Below are positions 7,754 through 15,820 of a stretch of 39,959 nucleotides of DNA, in pieces (the first letter of the stretch is position 1; the number at the start of each line of letters is the position of its first letter). The position numbers and the translations under genes were made by a program. The notes below the pieces were generated by a model that saw nothing but the letters and a program-made list of their open reading frames with translations, did no database searches and had not been told where the DNA came from. Source of the stretch: a bacterium (GTDB taxonomy: Bacteria; Patescibacteriota; Microgenomatia; UBA1400; PJMF01); the NCBI GenBank assembly GCA_030539095.1, contig JAUNST010000003.1, forward strand, positions 1 to 39,959. Reading direction: 5' to 3'.

Positions 7754-9722
7754 GAGCTTTCTTCTCCCCCACTAATTGCGCAAATTCTTCGCCCTCCAAA
7801 GTTTCCTTGTCCAAAAGGACGGTTGCTACTGCATCTAATTTTTTTTGATAGTTCGATAAAACTTTTTTCGTTTGAGCGTACGCTTGAGCAACCAACTTTT
7901 GTACTTCTTGATCAACTTTGGCCGCTAACTCAGGGGAAATCGTTTTCGCTTCACCAAAGTAGGCGCGCGCATAATCGCTATCTTCATATTGCGGAGCTAA
8001 GAAAACAGGGCCAAGTGGACTCATGCCCCACTCCTCCACCATGTTGCGAGCGATCTTAGTGGCACGAGCAATATCTGAGCTAGCACCCGCTGTCATTTCA
8101 TCAAAAATTAATTCCTCTGCCACTCGCCCACCGAGTAAAACGCTCATTTCCGCTAGGAGTTGACTACGAGTAATTTGCATTTTATCGCGATTTGGCGGAG
8201 TAATAGTGTAACCCAAAGCATTACCGCGAGAAATAATTGAGATTCTAGAAACTGGATCAGCGTGCGACAACAAATGCGAAACTAAAGCGTGACCAACTTC
8301 GTGATAAGCCGTCATTTTACGTTCATACTCATCAGTTAAACGCTTTTTACTTGGGCCAAGTTTCACTTTAATTGAGGATTCACCTAAGTCACGCATAGTG
8401 ATTTCCGTCCTGCCTTCGCGGACAATAGCGATTGCCGCTTCATTAAGCATATTTTCAATGTCTGCACCAGAAAAACCAGTAGTCATTCGCGCCACTTCTT
8501 CCCATGAGACATCTTTAGCAAAAGGCTTGCCTTTTTTGTGAATGTTGATGATGAAGCGGCGCTCTTCGATATCTGGCAATTGCACTTGCACGCGGCGGTC
8601 GAAACGGCCAGGACGAATTAAAGCTGGATCGAGCATATCGCCGCGATTGGTGGCCGCCATCACAATCACATTGTCATTTTGCGAAAAGCCATCCATTTCT
8701 ACTAATATTTGGTTAAGTGTCTGTTCCCTCTCGTCATGACCGCCAGAACCACCGCCGGTGCGAATGCGACCAATAGCGTCAATTTCGTCAATAAAAATAA
8801 TGGCTGGCGCCATTTTTTTAGCAGTATCAAAAAGATCGCGTACGCGCGAAGCGCCAACACCGACCAGCATTTCCATAAACTCGCTGCCAGCGATAGAAAG
8901 AAATTGCACGCCAGCTTCACCAGCGACGGCGCGCGCTAACAGGGTTTTCCCTGTTCCTGCTGGTCCCACCAGCAGCACGCCCTTGGGCGTGCGCGCGCCA
9001 ACTGCTTTATACTTTTTTGGATTGCGCAAAAAGTCGACTACTTCTTCCAATTCTCCTTTGGCTTCGGTCATACCGCCTACATCCGCAAACTTAGTATTTT
9101 GTTTACCCTTGATAAAAAGTTTAGCTTTAGATTTGCCCATGCCAAACATATCTCCGCCACCTTTAGTCTGTTGGAAAATATACAAGAAGAAAATTGCCAC
9201 CAAAATCAAAGGTAAGAAACTAAAAACCGCTTCCCAAAAAATTTGCCCAGCCGAAACATCTTTAATCGTTAAATTAGTATTGCCTAAATCTATATTAGCT
9301 GCTTGGACTAAGTCCAAAGCAGTCTGATTACTTTCCTTACGTACCACTTTAATTTCATTAGGGCTTTCTGGATAAGTTAAACGTAGTTCGTCACCAGCCG
9401 CATCAATTTGAGAAATTTTATTCGCGCGCAAATCACGAACAAAATCAGACAAGCTAATTTCCGTGATACTCCCGCCAAAAAGAGACATGATGAAAGGCAC
9501 GAACAAAACTGCTAAAAGCAAAATCAAAAACAGATTTTTACCCATTTTGGTCAAATCAATTCTGATTTCTACTTCTTGCTGCGGCGCGCGTTGAGGTTGC
9601 TTAGACGGAGTCGCCTTCGACGGCGTTGTCACCGTGGGCGCAGTTTTTTGAGGTACCTTTTTTGCCGGTTCTTCAGCACTGGCTGATTTCTTTTTTATCT
9701 CTGGAGTTTTATTTTCTGTCAT
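7746..9722 (-). CDS. ftsH: ATP-dependent zinc metalloprotease FtsH
   Basis: 658 residues from the chosen start. Membrane-bound AAA+ protease that degrades misfolded membrane proteins and short-lived regulators. Order: a basic, P/T/K-rich cytoplasmic N-terminus of about 50 residues (longer than usual), TM1 (62-82), a small extracytoplasmic domain, TM2 (163-183), Walker A GPAGTGKT (253-260), Walker B IIFIDEID (308-315), the second region of homology near 358-374, the zinc site HEVGH (474-478) and a third ligand, probably D550. An in-frame ATG at 9749 exists, but it lies upstream of the -10 box, so 9722 is preferred. The stop is TGA. Confidence 0.97.
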   Translation of the reverse strand: MTENKTPEIKKKSASAEEPAKKVPQKTAPTVTTPSKATPSKQPQRAPQQEVEIRIDLTKMGKNLFLILLLAVLFVPFIMSLFGGSITEISLSDFVRDLRANKISQIDAAGDELRLTYPESPNEIKVVRKESNQTALDLVQAANIDLGNTNLTIKDVSAGQIFWEAVFSFLPLILVAIFFLYIFQQTKGGGDMFGMGKSKAKLFIKGKQNTKFADVGGMTEAKGELEEVVDFLRNPKKYKAVGARTPKGVLLVGPAGTGKTLLARAVAGEAGVQFLSIAGSEFMEMLVGVGASRVRDLFDTAKKMAPAIIFIDEIDAIGRIRTGGGSGGHDEREQTLNQILVEMDGFSQNDNVIVMAATNRGDMLDPALIRPGRFDRRVQVQLPDIEERRFIINIHKKGKPFAKDVSWEEVARMTTGFSGADIENMLNEAAIAIVREGRTEITMRDLGESSIKVKLGPSKKRLTDEYERKMTAYHEVGHALVSHLLSHADPVSRISIISRGNALGYTITPPNRDKMQITRSQLLAEMSVLLGGRVAEELIFDEMTAGASSDIARATKIARNMVEEWGMSPLGPVFLAPQYEDSDYARAYFGEAKTISPELAAKVDQEVQKLVAQAYAQTKKVLSNYQKKLDAVATVLLDKETLEGEEFAQLVGEKKAHV

Positions 9723-9728
9723 GCGGCT

Positions 9729-9737
9729 ATTATAACA
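9729..9737 (-). promoter_or_regulatory. Leaderless promoter of ftsH
   Basis: TGTTATAAT (extended -10) ends 6 bases before the chosen ATG, so transcription should begin at or next to the start codon. No Shine-Dalgarno sequence is present. Confidence 0.75.
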
Positions 9738-9778
9738 AAGAAAATTCATAACTTAGCCGCAAACGACCACCGTTATTA

Positions 9779-9787
9779 TGCTATAAT
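9779..9787 (+). promoter_or_regulatory. Promoter of rpiB-like operon
   Basis: TGCTATAAT (extended -10) ends 9 bases before the ATG at 9797, leaving a leader of about 3 bases. It is divergent from the ftsH promoter, 41 bases away. Confidence 0.7.
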
Positions 9788-9796
9788 CAGGCAAGT

Positions 9797-10273
9797 ATGC
9801 AAATTATCTTAGCGGCCGATCACGGTGGTTTTAAAAACAAAGAAACGATCAATGATTGGTTGAACGAACGAGGTTTTGAAACTGTGGATGCTGGCGCTTT
9901 TATGCTCGATCCTAAAGACGATTTTCCGGATTTTGTTTCCACGGCGGTTACGCTTATGCAAAGTAGTGAAGACGAAACCAAAATGATTTTATGGTGCCGC
10001 TCTGGCGCCGGAGTAGATATTGCTGCTAATCGCTTCGCCGGTGTTTACTGCACTTTAGGCTTATGCGCAGAACAAGTGGCAGCTGCCACCAGAGACGATC
10101 ATCTCAACGCCTTAGCTTTAGCAAGCGATTACACCTCGTTGGCGGCGCAAAAAGAAATGATTGAAACCTTCTTAGCTACCCCACCAGGTACAGCTGATCG
10201 TTTTGCCCGTCGTCTACAAAAAATTGAAGATTATTCGGCACAAGCAACTTTAGATCAAAAAAAAGAAAAATAA
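9797..10273 (+). CDS. RpiB/LacAB-family sugar-phosphate isomerase, divergent
   Basis: 158 residues. RpiB interconverts ribose 5-phosphate and ribulose 5-phosphate. Family marks present: AADHGGF at the N-terminus, DFPDF, the conserved active-site Cys in WCRSGAG, and IAANRFAGV. Against the usual CGTG phosphate and catalytic loop, this protein reads CRSG, and the R-x-H-N-D-x-N segment is altered to RDDHLNAL. The family assignment is safe, but the exact substrate may differ. It lies 2 bases before an Rpe-like gene, which supports a joint role in pentose-phosphate or related sugar metabolism. Confidence 0.85.
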   Translation: MQIILAADHGGFKNKETINDWLNERGFETVDAGAFMLDPKDDFPDFVSTAVTLMQSSEDETKMILWCRSGAGVDIAANRFAGVYCTLGLCAEQVAAATRDDHLNALALASDYTSLAAQKEMIETFLATPPGTADRFARRLQKIEDYSAQATLDQKKEK

Positions 10274-10275
10274 TT

Positions 10276-10935
10276 ATGCAAATTGTACCTGCGATTTTGG
10301 AAAGCAACTTAGATCAAGTTGCAGAAAAACTAGAAATTATCAAAACAGACGGTCATTTTGGCGTGGTGCAAATAGATATTACCGATGGCCAATTGGTGCC
10401 ACAATTGACGGTGACGCCGCTAGATTTAGTCGATTTAGATTACGGCCAATTAAAATTAGATTTTCATTTAATGACTGAAGAGCCGCTGGATTATGTTTGG
10501 GAATTAGCAGCTCAAGAACCAATCTTGCCAGTACGGGCAGTTTTTGGGCAAGTGGAAAGAATGGGTGAACAAAAAGCATTTTTGCAGGCTGTGCGTGAAC
10601 GAGGTTGGAAAAGTGGTTTGGCTTTAGATCTAGAGACACCAATCGACAGCATTAATGAAAACGCTTGGACGGAGTTAGATGAAGTTTTGTTATTAGCCGT
10701 ACCCATGGGTGCTCAGGGACAAATTTTTGACAGTGAAGTGCTCATTAAGGCAAAAGAGCTACAAGAAGAAATTCGCGCGCGCAATTTAGAAATTAAAATC
10801 AGCATTGACGGTGGCGTAAAACCAGAACAGCTCAAAGAGTTAAAAGATCTAAATATTGACCAAGCGGTAATCGGCAGTTTTTTATGGTCTGGCGATTTTG
10901 ATCTTAAAGCTGACGAGCTTGATACAGAAGAATAA
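10276..10935 (+). CDS. Ribulose-phosphate 3-epimerase-like protein
   Basis: 219 residues with the TIM-barrel pattern of Rpe: VVQIDITDGQLVP, LDFHLM, a phosphate-loop-like MGAQGQIF and SIDGGV. Rpe uses a metal bound by two His and two Asp. Here the second Asp and the HLM His are kept, but the His of the usual VHxD is Gln, and the NPGFGGQ loop is changed to PMGAQGQ. It may be a diverged epimerase with altered metal use, or a different barrel enzyme. It directly follows the RpiB-like gene, and the two are almost certainly co-transcribed. Confidence 0.8.
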   Translation: MQIVPAILESNLDQVAEKLEIIKTDGHFGVVQIDITDGQLVPQLTVTPLDLVDLDYGQLKLDFHLMTEEPLDYVWELAAQEPILPVRAVFGQVERMGEQKAFLQAVRERGWKSGLALDLETPIDSINENAWTELDEVLLLAVPMGAQGQIFDSEVLIKAKELQEEIRARNLEIKISIDGGVKPEQLKELKDLNIDQAVIGSFLWSGDFDLKADELDTEE

Positions 10936-10948
10936 AAAGGAAGGAAAA

Positions 10949-11383
10949 ATGACGATCAAAGAACAATTAATGAACGATATGAAAGAAGCCATGCGCGCTC
11001 ACGACGCATTACGTTTGCAAACGGTGCGTTTTTTGAAAGCAGAAATTCAAAATTTTGAGATCGATAACGGTGAAGTTAATGATGAAGCTGCTCAAAAAGT
11101 AATTGCCTCGCAAGTGAAAAAAAGTAAAGATGCTATTATCGATTTCAAAAATGCTGGTCGTGATGATTTGGTGAAAGAAGAAGAAGCGAAAATTAAAGTC
11201 ATGGAAGCTTATTTACCAAAACAATTAGACGATGCGCAACTAACAGAAATTGTAAAAGCCACTTTAACTGAAGTTGGCGCCGCCAATCAAGGTCAATTAA
11301 TTGGTGCAGTCATGAAAAAAGTAGCTGGTCAAGCTGATGGCGGTCGAGTTTCGGCTATGGTACAGAAATGTTTAAATAATTAA
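10949..11383 (+). CDS. YqeY/GatB-like domain protein
   Basis: 144 residues. Matches the stand-alone GatB/YqeY helical domain: KEQLMNDMKEAMRAHD at the start, LRLQTVRFLKAEIQN, EAYLPKQL in the middle and GRVSAMVQKCL at the end. This domain resembles the tRNA-interacting tail of amidotransferase subunit GatB; the role of the free form is uncertain. ATG 10949 is chosen over an upstream in-frame start because AAGGAAGG sits 4 to 11 bases before it and it follows the previous stop by 13 bases. Confidence 0.9.
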   Translation: MTIKEQLMNDMKEAMRAHDALRLQTVRFLKAEIQNFEIDNGEVNDEAAQKVIASQVKKSKDAIIDFKNAGRDDLVKEEEAKIKVMEAYLPKQLDDAQLTEIVKATLTEVGAANQGQLIGAVMKKVAGQADGGRVSAMVQKCLNN

Positions 11384-11403
11384 AAATTAACGAAAAGGAA
11401 ATT

Positions 11404-11682
11404 ATGAGTCCAGAACAAATTTTACCAATAGTTTTAATTGCCTTAATGATCGTGGTCGCGATTGTCTTAATCATGGTTGGCATTCAATTATTTTTGCTGC
11501 TCAAAGAAACGCGTAATGCGGTAACCAGTGTCGACAATTTGGTAAAAAATACAGACGACAAACTAAATATGCTCGTCAATCCGATTCGAACTTTAGCCAG
11601 CTTGGCTTCTGGTGTTGCTGGAGGCATGAAAGCTTTCGAGTCTTTTTCCGTTTGGTTAAAAAATAAAAAACTCGACAAATAG
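11404..11682 (+). CDS. Small single-pass membrane protein
   Basis: 92 residues with one N-terminal membrane helix (about 8-33) followed by an amphipathic helical region and a basic tail. AAAAGGAA precedes the ATG. The layout resembles small DUF948-type proteins with one helix and a long coiled cytoplasmic part, but I cannot confirm this. It lies in a run of co-directional small genes. Confidence 0.7.
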   Translation: MSPEQILPIVLIALMIVVAIVLIMVGIQLFLLLKETRNAVTSVDNLVKNTDDKLNMLVNPIRTLASLASGVAGGMKAFESFSVWLKNKKLDK

Positions 11683-11688
11683 TTTTTC

Positions 11689-12063
11689 ATGCAAACTAAA
11701 ATTGAGAGCTTGACTGAGCCAGAGCAAGAAAAAGCTGCTTTTGATCGCGGCTTAGCTTTGAGCGAACTAAGTGGCTTATTTGTTTATTTCTTGCAAAATA
11801 CTCCAGAAGGAAAACAGGTTAAAAAAGATTTAGAAAATTCTTGGCAAGAAACTTTTTTATATTTAAAAAGTAATAAATCTCTTCGGGGCAATGATTTTTC
11901 TTGCAGTCGTTTTTTTCGTCAAATTGGTAAAGAACTTTTGTCTACTCATGCGCCAGCTCCTGTCAAGAAAAATCAAAGTTCACCCGTAGTGAATAAAATT
12001 GCGAACAATAAAGTAAAAACAAAAACTTATCAAAAGAAAACTTTGCGTTTTAAAAATGTCTGA
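11689..12063 (+). CDS. Hypothetical protein with basic C-terminus
   Basis: 124 residues, not recognised. The N-terminal half is predicted helical; the C-terminal third is lysine-rich and low-complexity (many K, N, T, Q) and may bind nucleic acid or anionic lipid. It starts 6 bases after the previous stop and overlaps the next gene by 8 bases, which supports translation as part of the operon. Confidence 0.65.
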   Translation: MQTKIESLTEPEQEKAAFDRGLALSELSGLFVYFLQNTPEGKQVKKDLENSWQETFLYLKSNKSLRGNDFSCSRFFRQIGKELLSTHAPAPVKKNQSSPVVNKIANNKVKTKTYQKKTLRFKNV

Positions 12064-12430
12064 TTTTTGGCGTGATTATTATCGTTATTTACAAGTGTTA
12101 ACATTAGCAATTTTTTGCTATGTTTTGGTTTTTTTAATCTGGCAATTTGTGCCGCCTGCACAAATTGCCAACTGGCCGTTACCGGATTGCTACTTACCTT
12201 TTCAAGCAATACTTTTTGCTGGTAATTTTTTCTTTTTTACTTTTCTTACCCAAAATCGTCGCTTTGGTCTTTATTTAGCCACAATTATTTACTTATGGCT
12301 ATTTTTCAAATTGCAACATTTTGTTTTTACTTTGCCTCTCATTTTGGCTTGGGCAATTAGCAGTATCGGCTTGTTTTTTCTTTTATGTTATAATAGTAAA
12401 AAGAGCGAAGAGAAAAAACTCTCTCGATAG
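12056..12430 (+). CDS. Small polytopic membrane protein
   Basis: 124 residues with about four hydrophobic helices rich in F, L, W and Y, a short polar N-terminus and a basic C-terminal tail. No family recognised. The 8-base overlap with the previous gene suggests the two products are made together, possibly a membrane protein and its soluble partner. Confidence 0.65.
   Translation: MSDFWRDYYRYLQVLTLAIFCYVLVFLIWQFVPPAQIANWPLPDCYLPFQAILFAGNFFFFTFLTQNRRFGLYLATIIYLWLFFKLQHFVFTLPLILAWAISSIGLFFLLCYNSKKSEEKKLSR
12386..12394 (+). promoter_or_regulatory. Possible promoter inside end of upstream gene
   Basis: TGTTATAAT (extended -10) within the last codons of the gene ending at 12430. It would give a leader of about 60 bases for the gene at 12461. 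Confidence 0.45.
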
Positions 12431-12460
12431 CATTCTAAATAGTAAAGGCAGAAAGAAAAA

Positions 12461-12916
12461 ATGAAAAAACAAACTACACAAATTATTATTCTCTCAGTCA
12501 TTGCCTTAATTATTGGCTTAGGTGGCAGTTATTTTTTTAAACAGAAAAGCGGCACCGATGCTGAAGGTGGTGCAAATTTTGCTGGTGGCTCTGCTATTGC
12601 CACCGTCGCTGAAGAAGGCAAAGTGAAAAACGGCGACATTTTTGGCAGTAATAATGCTGATGAATTTAAAGATAGTGCTCAAGGTTACTTAACAGCCGGT
12701 GGCATTGGCGATGAAGAAGGTTCGCATAGTCTGTTGCGCGCCGGCGGCGCCAGCCAAACAGTTTACTTAACTTCTTCAGTCACCGATTTAGACAAATTCG
12801 TCGGTATGGAAATTAAAGTTTGGGGAGAAACTTTTTCTGGACAAAAAGCTGGCTGGCTGATGGACGTTGGTCGAGTGGAAGTAATTAATGTTGAAGGGGC
12901 AGCTCCAGAGGAATAG
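12461..12916 (+). CDS. Membrane-anchored exported protein, unknown
   Basis: 151 residues. An N-terminal hydrophobic helix (about 7-27) acts as signal or anchor, followed by a G/A-rich segment. A C-terminal beta-rich region (about 100-145) holds SVTDLDKFVGMEIKVWG and looks like a small barrel (OB-like). No catalytic motif seen. A weak GCAGAAAG site lies about 8 bases before the ATG. An intrinsic terminator 50 bases after the stop probably ends this transcript. Confidence 0.7.
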   Translation: MKKQTTQIIILSVIALIIGLGGSYFFKQKSGTDAEGGANFAGGSAIATVAEEGKVKNGDIFGSNNADEFKDSAQGYLTAGGIGDEEGSHSLLRAGGASQTVYLTSSVTDLDKFVGMEIKVWGETFSGQKAGWLMDVGRVEVINVEGAAPEE

Positions 12917-12917
12917 A

Positions 12918-13220
12918 ATGTTCGGTTTTGAAAAACGTCCCCGTTTTATTCAATACAAACTAGAAAATCGCGACTTGACTTTCAAAGTCGCGTTTTTTGA
13001 AGGAGAAATTTGGCTAACGCAAAAACAATTTGCGCAAATTTTTGGTTTAACCGTGGCCACGATTAATGAACATCTAAAAAAAATTTTCCAGGACGACAAA
13101 TATGATGAAGCTAAATATATGCGGCAATTTACTATTACTGCCAAAGATAAAAAGAAATATTTAGTCAATCACTACCATAATGATATTTTAGAAGCCTTAC
13201 AAAGGCGCATCCGCCATTAA
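12918..13220 (+). pseudogene. RhuM-family N-terminal fragment
   Basis: 100 residues. The stretch IWLTQKQFAQIFGL, then INEHLKKIF, FTITAKDKKKY and HYHNDIL matches the N-terminal DNA-binding-like part of RhuM (virulence protein) family members, which usually run to over 300 residues. The Fic/Doc-like or helical C-terminal part is missing and the sequence ends right after the HYNLDxI-equivalent motif. An intrinsic terminator lies inside the 5' coding part. It is either a remnant or a minimal stand-alone version. It overlaps the facing ABC ATPase stop by 4 bases. Confidence 0.6.
12969..12998 (+). terminator. Intrinsic terminator inside RhuM-like frame
   Basis: CGCGACTT/AAGTCGCG, a perfect 8-bp stem with an 8-base loop, then six T residues (12993-12998). 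It lies 52 bases after the stop of the exported-protein gene and 50 bases into the RhuM-like frame. Confidence 0.85.
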
Positions 13221-13954
13221 GATTGAGCTTGGTAGGCGGCGGTAACTTTTTGTACTGGACCAAGCATTTTCAAACGTCCGTTTTCCAACCATAAACATTT
13301 ATCGCATAATTGCCGCACATTGTCTAAATTATGACTAACAATTAGAACTGTTCTCCCCTCTTCTCGCACTAAAGCTTGCGTCTTTTGCAGACATCGCTTT
13401 TGGAAATCGGCATCGCCGACAGCTAGAACTTCATCGATAATTAAAATTTCACTTGTTAAATGTGCAGCAATGCTAAAAGCCAAACGCATATACATACCAG
13501 AAGAATAATATTTTACCGGTTGGTCGATAAATTTTTCTACGCCAGAAAAAGTAATAATGTTTTGAAATTGCTGCTGGATTTCATGTCGCTTCATACCTAA
13601 AATGGCGCCATTAAGAAAAATATTTTCTCGACCAGAAAGTTCTGGATGAAAACCGGTTCCGACTTCCAAAAGCGAAGCGACGCGCCCGCCCAAAATTATT
13701 TCACCAGTAGTCGGGCGCGAGATACGACTAATTAGCTTAAAAAGGGTACTTTTACCTGCTCCATTTTGGCCAATAACGCCCAAAACTTCTCCTTGATTAA
13801 GAGAAAAATTAATATCTTTAAGAGCCCAAAACTCTTCGCGTGATTTTTTTTTACCAAAATGAGCTAGCTGATCCCGCAAAGTTGGAAACTCTTGATTATA
13901 CGTCTTAACTAAATTAAATTTTTTACTCAAATTTTTTACCGTGACCATTTTCAT
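13217..13954 (-). CDS. ABC-2 polysaccharide exporter ATPase (Wzt/TagH type)
   Basis: 245 residues. Energises export of a lipid-linked surface polysaccharide or teichoic-acid-like polymer with the permease upstream. Motifs: Walker A GQNGAGKST, the family-typical VASLLEVGTGFHPELSGREN stretch (about 105-125 in the longest frame), the degenerate signature YYSSGMYMRLAFS, and Walker B ILIIDEVLAVGD. There is no C-terminal sugar-binding domain as in long Wzt proteins, so it is TagH-like. I chose ATG 13954, just after the permease stop; an earlier in-frame ATG at 13972 would overlap the permease. Confidence 0.9.
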   Translation of the reverse strand: MKMVTVKNLSKKFNLVKTYNQEFPTLRDQLAHFGKKKSREEFWALKDINFSLNQGEVLGVIGQNGAGKSTLFKLISRISRPTTGEIILGGRVASLLEVGTGFHPELSGRENIFLNGAILGMKRHEIQQQFQNIITFSGVEKFIDQPVKYYSSGMYMRLAFSIAAHLTSEILIIDEVLAVGDADFQKRCLQKTQALVREEGRTVLIVSHNLDNVRQLCDKCLWLENGRLKMLGPVQKVTAAYQAQS

Positions 13955-13955
13955 C

Positions 13956-14780
13956 TTAAGTCCAATCAACAATTTCCGTTTCCATTTTTTTGAACAATAA
14001 AACTCCAGCTAACCAAACCAAGATGCTGGCTAAAAATAACCACGCAAAGTCATGATAAAAAACTTGATTTTCAAAAATAGCTGCCCGCACTAAACGCAGA
14101 CAATGAGCTAAAGGATTAATTTTCCCTAACCAAGCCAAATTACCGCTCAGTAGGGAAGCGGGATAAAATACTGGCGTAGCATAAAACCAAATCTGAATCA
14201 CAAAAGGCGTTAAGTGCCGAAAATCTCGATAGCGCGCATTTAAACTAGCAAAAATAAAACTGCAACCGCTGGCGAAAATCGTTAAACAAATAATCGTTAG
14301 ACAAAAGCCGATAAAACCGTTAATACTAAAACCCGCTTTTTGCCAAAGCATAATTATAATGAGCAAACAGCTGCTGACAAAAAAATCAAATAAACTACGC
14401 AAGACCACCGTCAATGGTAAGTAGAGACGGGGAAAATAAATTTTTTTAATCATCGCAATTTGCTCATAAATTGTCTGGGCGCCAGTGGTTAAACTGCCGG
14501 AAAAAAATTGCCAAAACATAAAACCGAGAAACGTAGAAACTAGATAATTTGCCTCTCCTTGATCAAAATGTAAAACTTTAGCAAAAATCAAAGTGAAAAG
14601 GAGTGCAGATAATAAAGGCTGCAAAATAACCCAAAGTACACCTAAAGCAGTATTTTTATAACGCACTTGTAAATCTCGACGCACCAAAACCCAAAGCAAT
14701 TCTCGTCTTTGCCACAATTCTTGCCAGTCATCAGCGGTAATACCTTGATTAGCCGTAATTTTTTGTTGATTTTTGCGCAT
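13956..14780 (-). CDS. ABC-2 polysaccharide exporter permease (Wzm/TagG type)
   Basis: 274 residues. A cytoplasmic N-terminus of about 40 residues with WVLVRRDLQVRYKNTALG is typical of the family. About six membrane helices follow, with the conserved SLNARYRDFRHLTPFVIQIWFY segment near residue 185. It exports glycan chains across the inner membrane together with the ATPase that follows 1 base after its stop. GAGGAAAAG just before the ATG gives a ribosome site, although the promoter leaves only about 4 leader bases. Confidence 0.92.
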   Translation of the reverse strand: MRKNQQKITANQGITADDWQELWQRRELLWVLVRRDLQVRYKNTALGVLWVILQPLLSALLFTLIFAKVLHFDQGEANYLVSTFLGFMFWQFFSGSLTTGAQTIYEQIAMIKKIYFPRLYLPLTVVLRSLFDFFVSSCLLIIIMLWQKAGFSINGFIGFCLTIICLTIFASGCSFIFASLNARYRDFRHLTPFVIQIWFYATPVFYPASLLSGNLAWLGKINPLAHCLRLVRAAIFENQVFYHDFAWLFLASILVWLAGVLLFKKMETEIVDWT

Positions 14781-14790
14781 CTTTTCCTCA

Positions 14791-14799
14791 ATTATAACA
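14791..14799 (-). promoter_or_regulatory. Promoter of ABC exporter operon
   Basis: TGTTATAAT (extended -10) ends 10 bases before the ATG, divergent from the ftsE promoter 15 bases away. Confidence 0.65.
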
Positions 14800-14813
14800 C
14801 GCCAGCGTTTTAC

Positions 14814-14842
14814 TTGACATTTGCGCTTTTTTCTCGTAAACT
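14814..14842 (+). promoter_or_regulatory. Leaderless promoter of ftsEX operon
   Basis: TTGACA (14814-14819), a 17-base spacer and TAAACT (14837-14842), then exactly 6 bases to ATG 14849. It is the clearest two-box example of the leaderless arrangement here. Confidence 0.8.
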
Positions 14843-14848
14843 TAGTGC

Positions 14849-15820
14849 ATGATTAATTTCGTCAACGTCAGTAAAGTTTTTGGCGTGGACAAAATCGCTT
14901 TAGATCAAATAAATTTTGCTATTGATCAAGGAGAATTTGTCTTTGTAACTGGGCATTCTGGCTCTGGAAAAACCACAGCTTTGCGTTTGCTTTTGCGCGA
15001 ATATAAACCAGATCAAGGAGAAATTATCTTTAACGATCAAGTTCTTAATAATTTGTCCCGTCGCCAAGTGGCTCAGCATCGCCGCCATATCGGCGTAGTT
15101 TTCCAAGACTACAAATTGCTCGACGATTTGACTGTCTGGGAAAACATCGCTTTGCCGCTCACAATTTGTCGGCAGAGCAAGGGCGAAATTGAAACTAGAA
15201 TCTCAGAATTACTTAAAATGTTGCACCTAACTGGACGCGAAAATGATTTTCCGTCGCAGCTTTCTGGCGGAGAAGCGCAGCGAGTCAGTTTGGCGCGAGC
15301 ACTTTCCGTAGCGCCCAAAATCATTTTCGCTGATGAACCCACTGGCAATCTGGATGAAGAAAATGGAGAAACGATCGTTGGTTTACTCAAAGCCATTAAC
15401 AAATATGGCACCACCGTCATTTTTGCCACGCACAATCTTTCACATTTGCAAAAAAATCCTCAGGCGCACCAAATTATTTTGGATTGCGGCAAATTAGTTT
15501 ATGACTCAGCTCCTAAAACCGTTGCCGTCAGTACTTTTGTACCAGAAGATAAAAATCAAAAAGAGATAACGGAAACTGAAACAAAAGCGCCAGAAAACGC
15601 TCAATCAGCTGAGATAGCCAAAGAAGAAGATAGTGCTACTCAAGAAGACGAGAAAAAAACTAAACCCGACAAAAAAAGTAAAGCAGTGAAAGAGAAAAAA
15701 CGCCATTCTTTTTTTGGCCGACGCAATAAAAAAGATACTCCCGCAAAAGATAAAAATGAGGCTGAAAAATCAAAAGATGATCAAAGCGAGGAAAAAGAAG
15801 AAAAAAAGGAGGCCCAATAA
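14849..15820 (+). CDS. ftsE: Cell-division ATPase FtsE with long charged tail
   Basis: 323 residues. The first about 220 form FtsE: Walker A GHSGSGKT (35-42), Q-loop VVFQDYKLLDD, signature LSGGEAQRVSLARAL and Walker B IIFADEPTGNLD. With FtsX it couples ATP hydrolysis to wall hydrolysis at the division site. The remaining about 100 residues are an unusual, low-complexity K/E/D/S-rich cytoplasmic tail, absent from typical FtsE and probably disordered. The stop overlaps the ftsX start (TAATG), with AAAGGAGG inside the ftsE end serving ftsX. Confidence 0.95.
   Translation: MINFVNVSKVFGVDKIALDQINFAIDQGEFVFVTGHSGSGKTTALRLLLREYKPDQGEIIFNDQVLNNLSRRQVAQHRRHIGVVFQDYKLLDDLTVWENIALPLTICRQSKGEIETRISELLKMLHLTGRENDFPSQLSGGEAQRVSLARALSVAPKIIFADEPTGNLDEENGETIVGLLKAINKYGTTVIFATHNLSHLQKNPQAHQIILDCGKLVYDSAPKTVAVSTFVPEDKNQKEITETETKAPENAQSAEIAKEEDSATQEDEKKTKPDKKSKAVKEKKRHSFFGRRNKKDTPAKDKNEAEKSKDDQSEEKEEKKEAQ

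Noticed and set aside
7823-9327. Plus-strand reading frames opposite ftsH, including one of 189 codons
   Set aside because: They are shadows of the strongly supported ftsH frame with no recognisable protein features.
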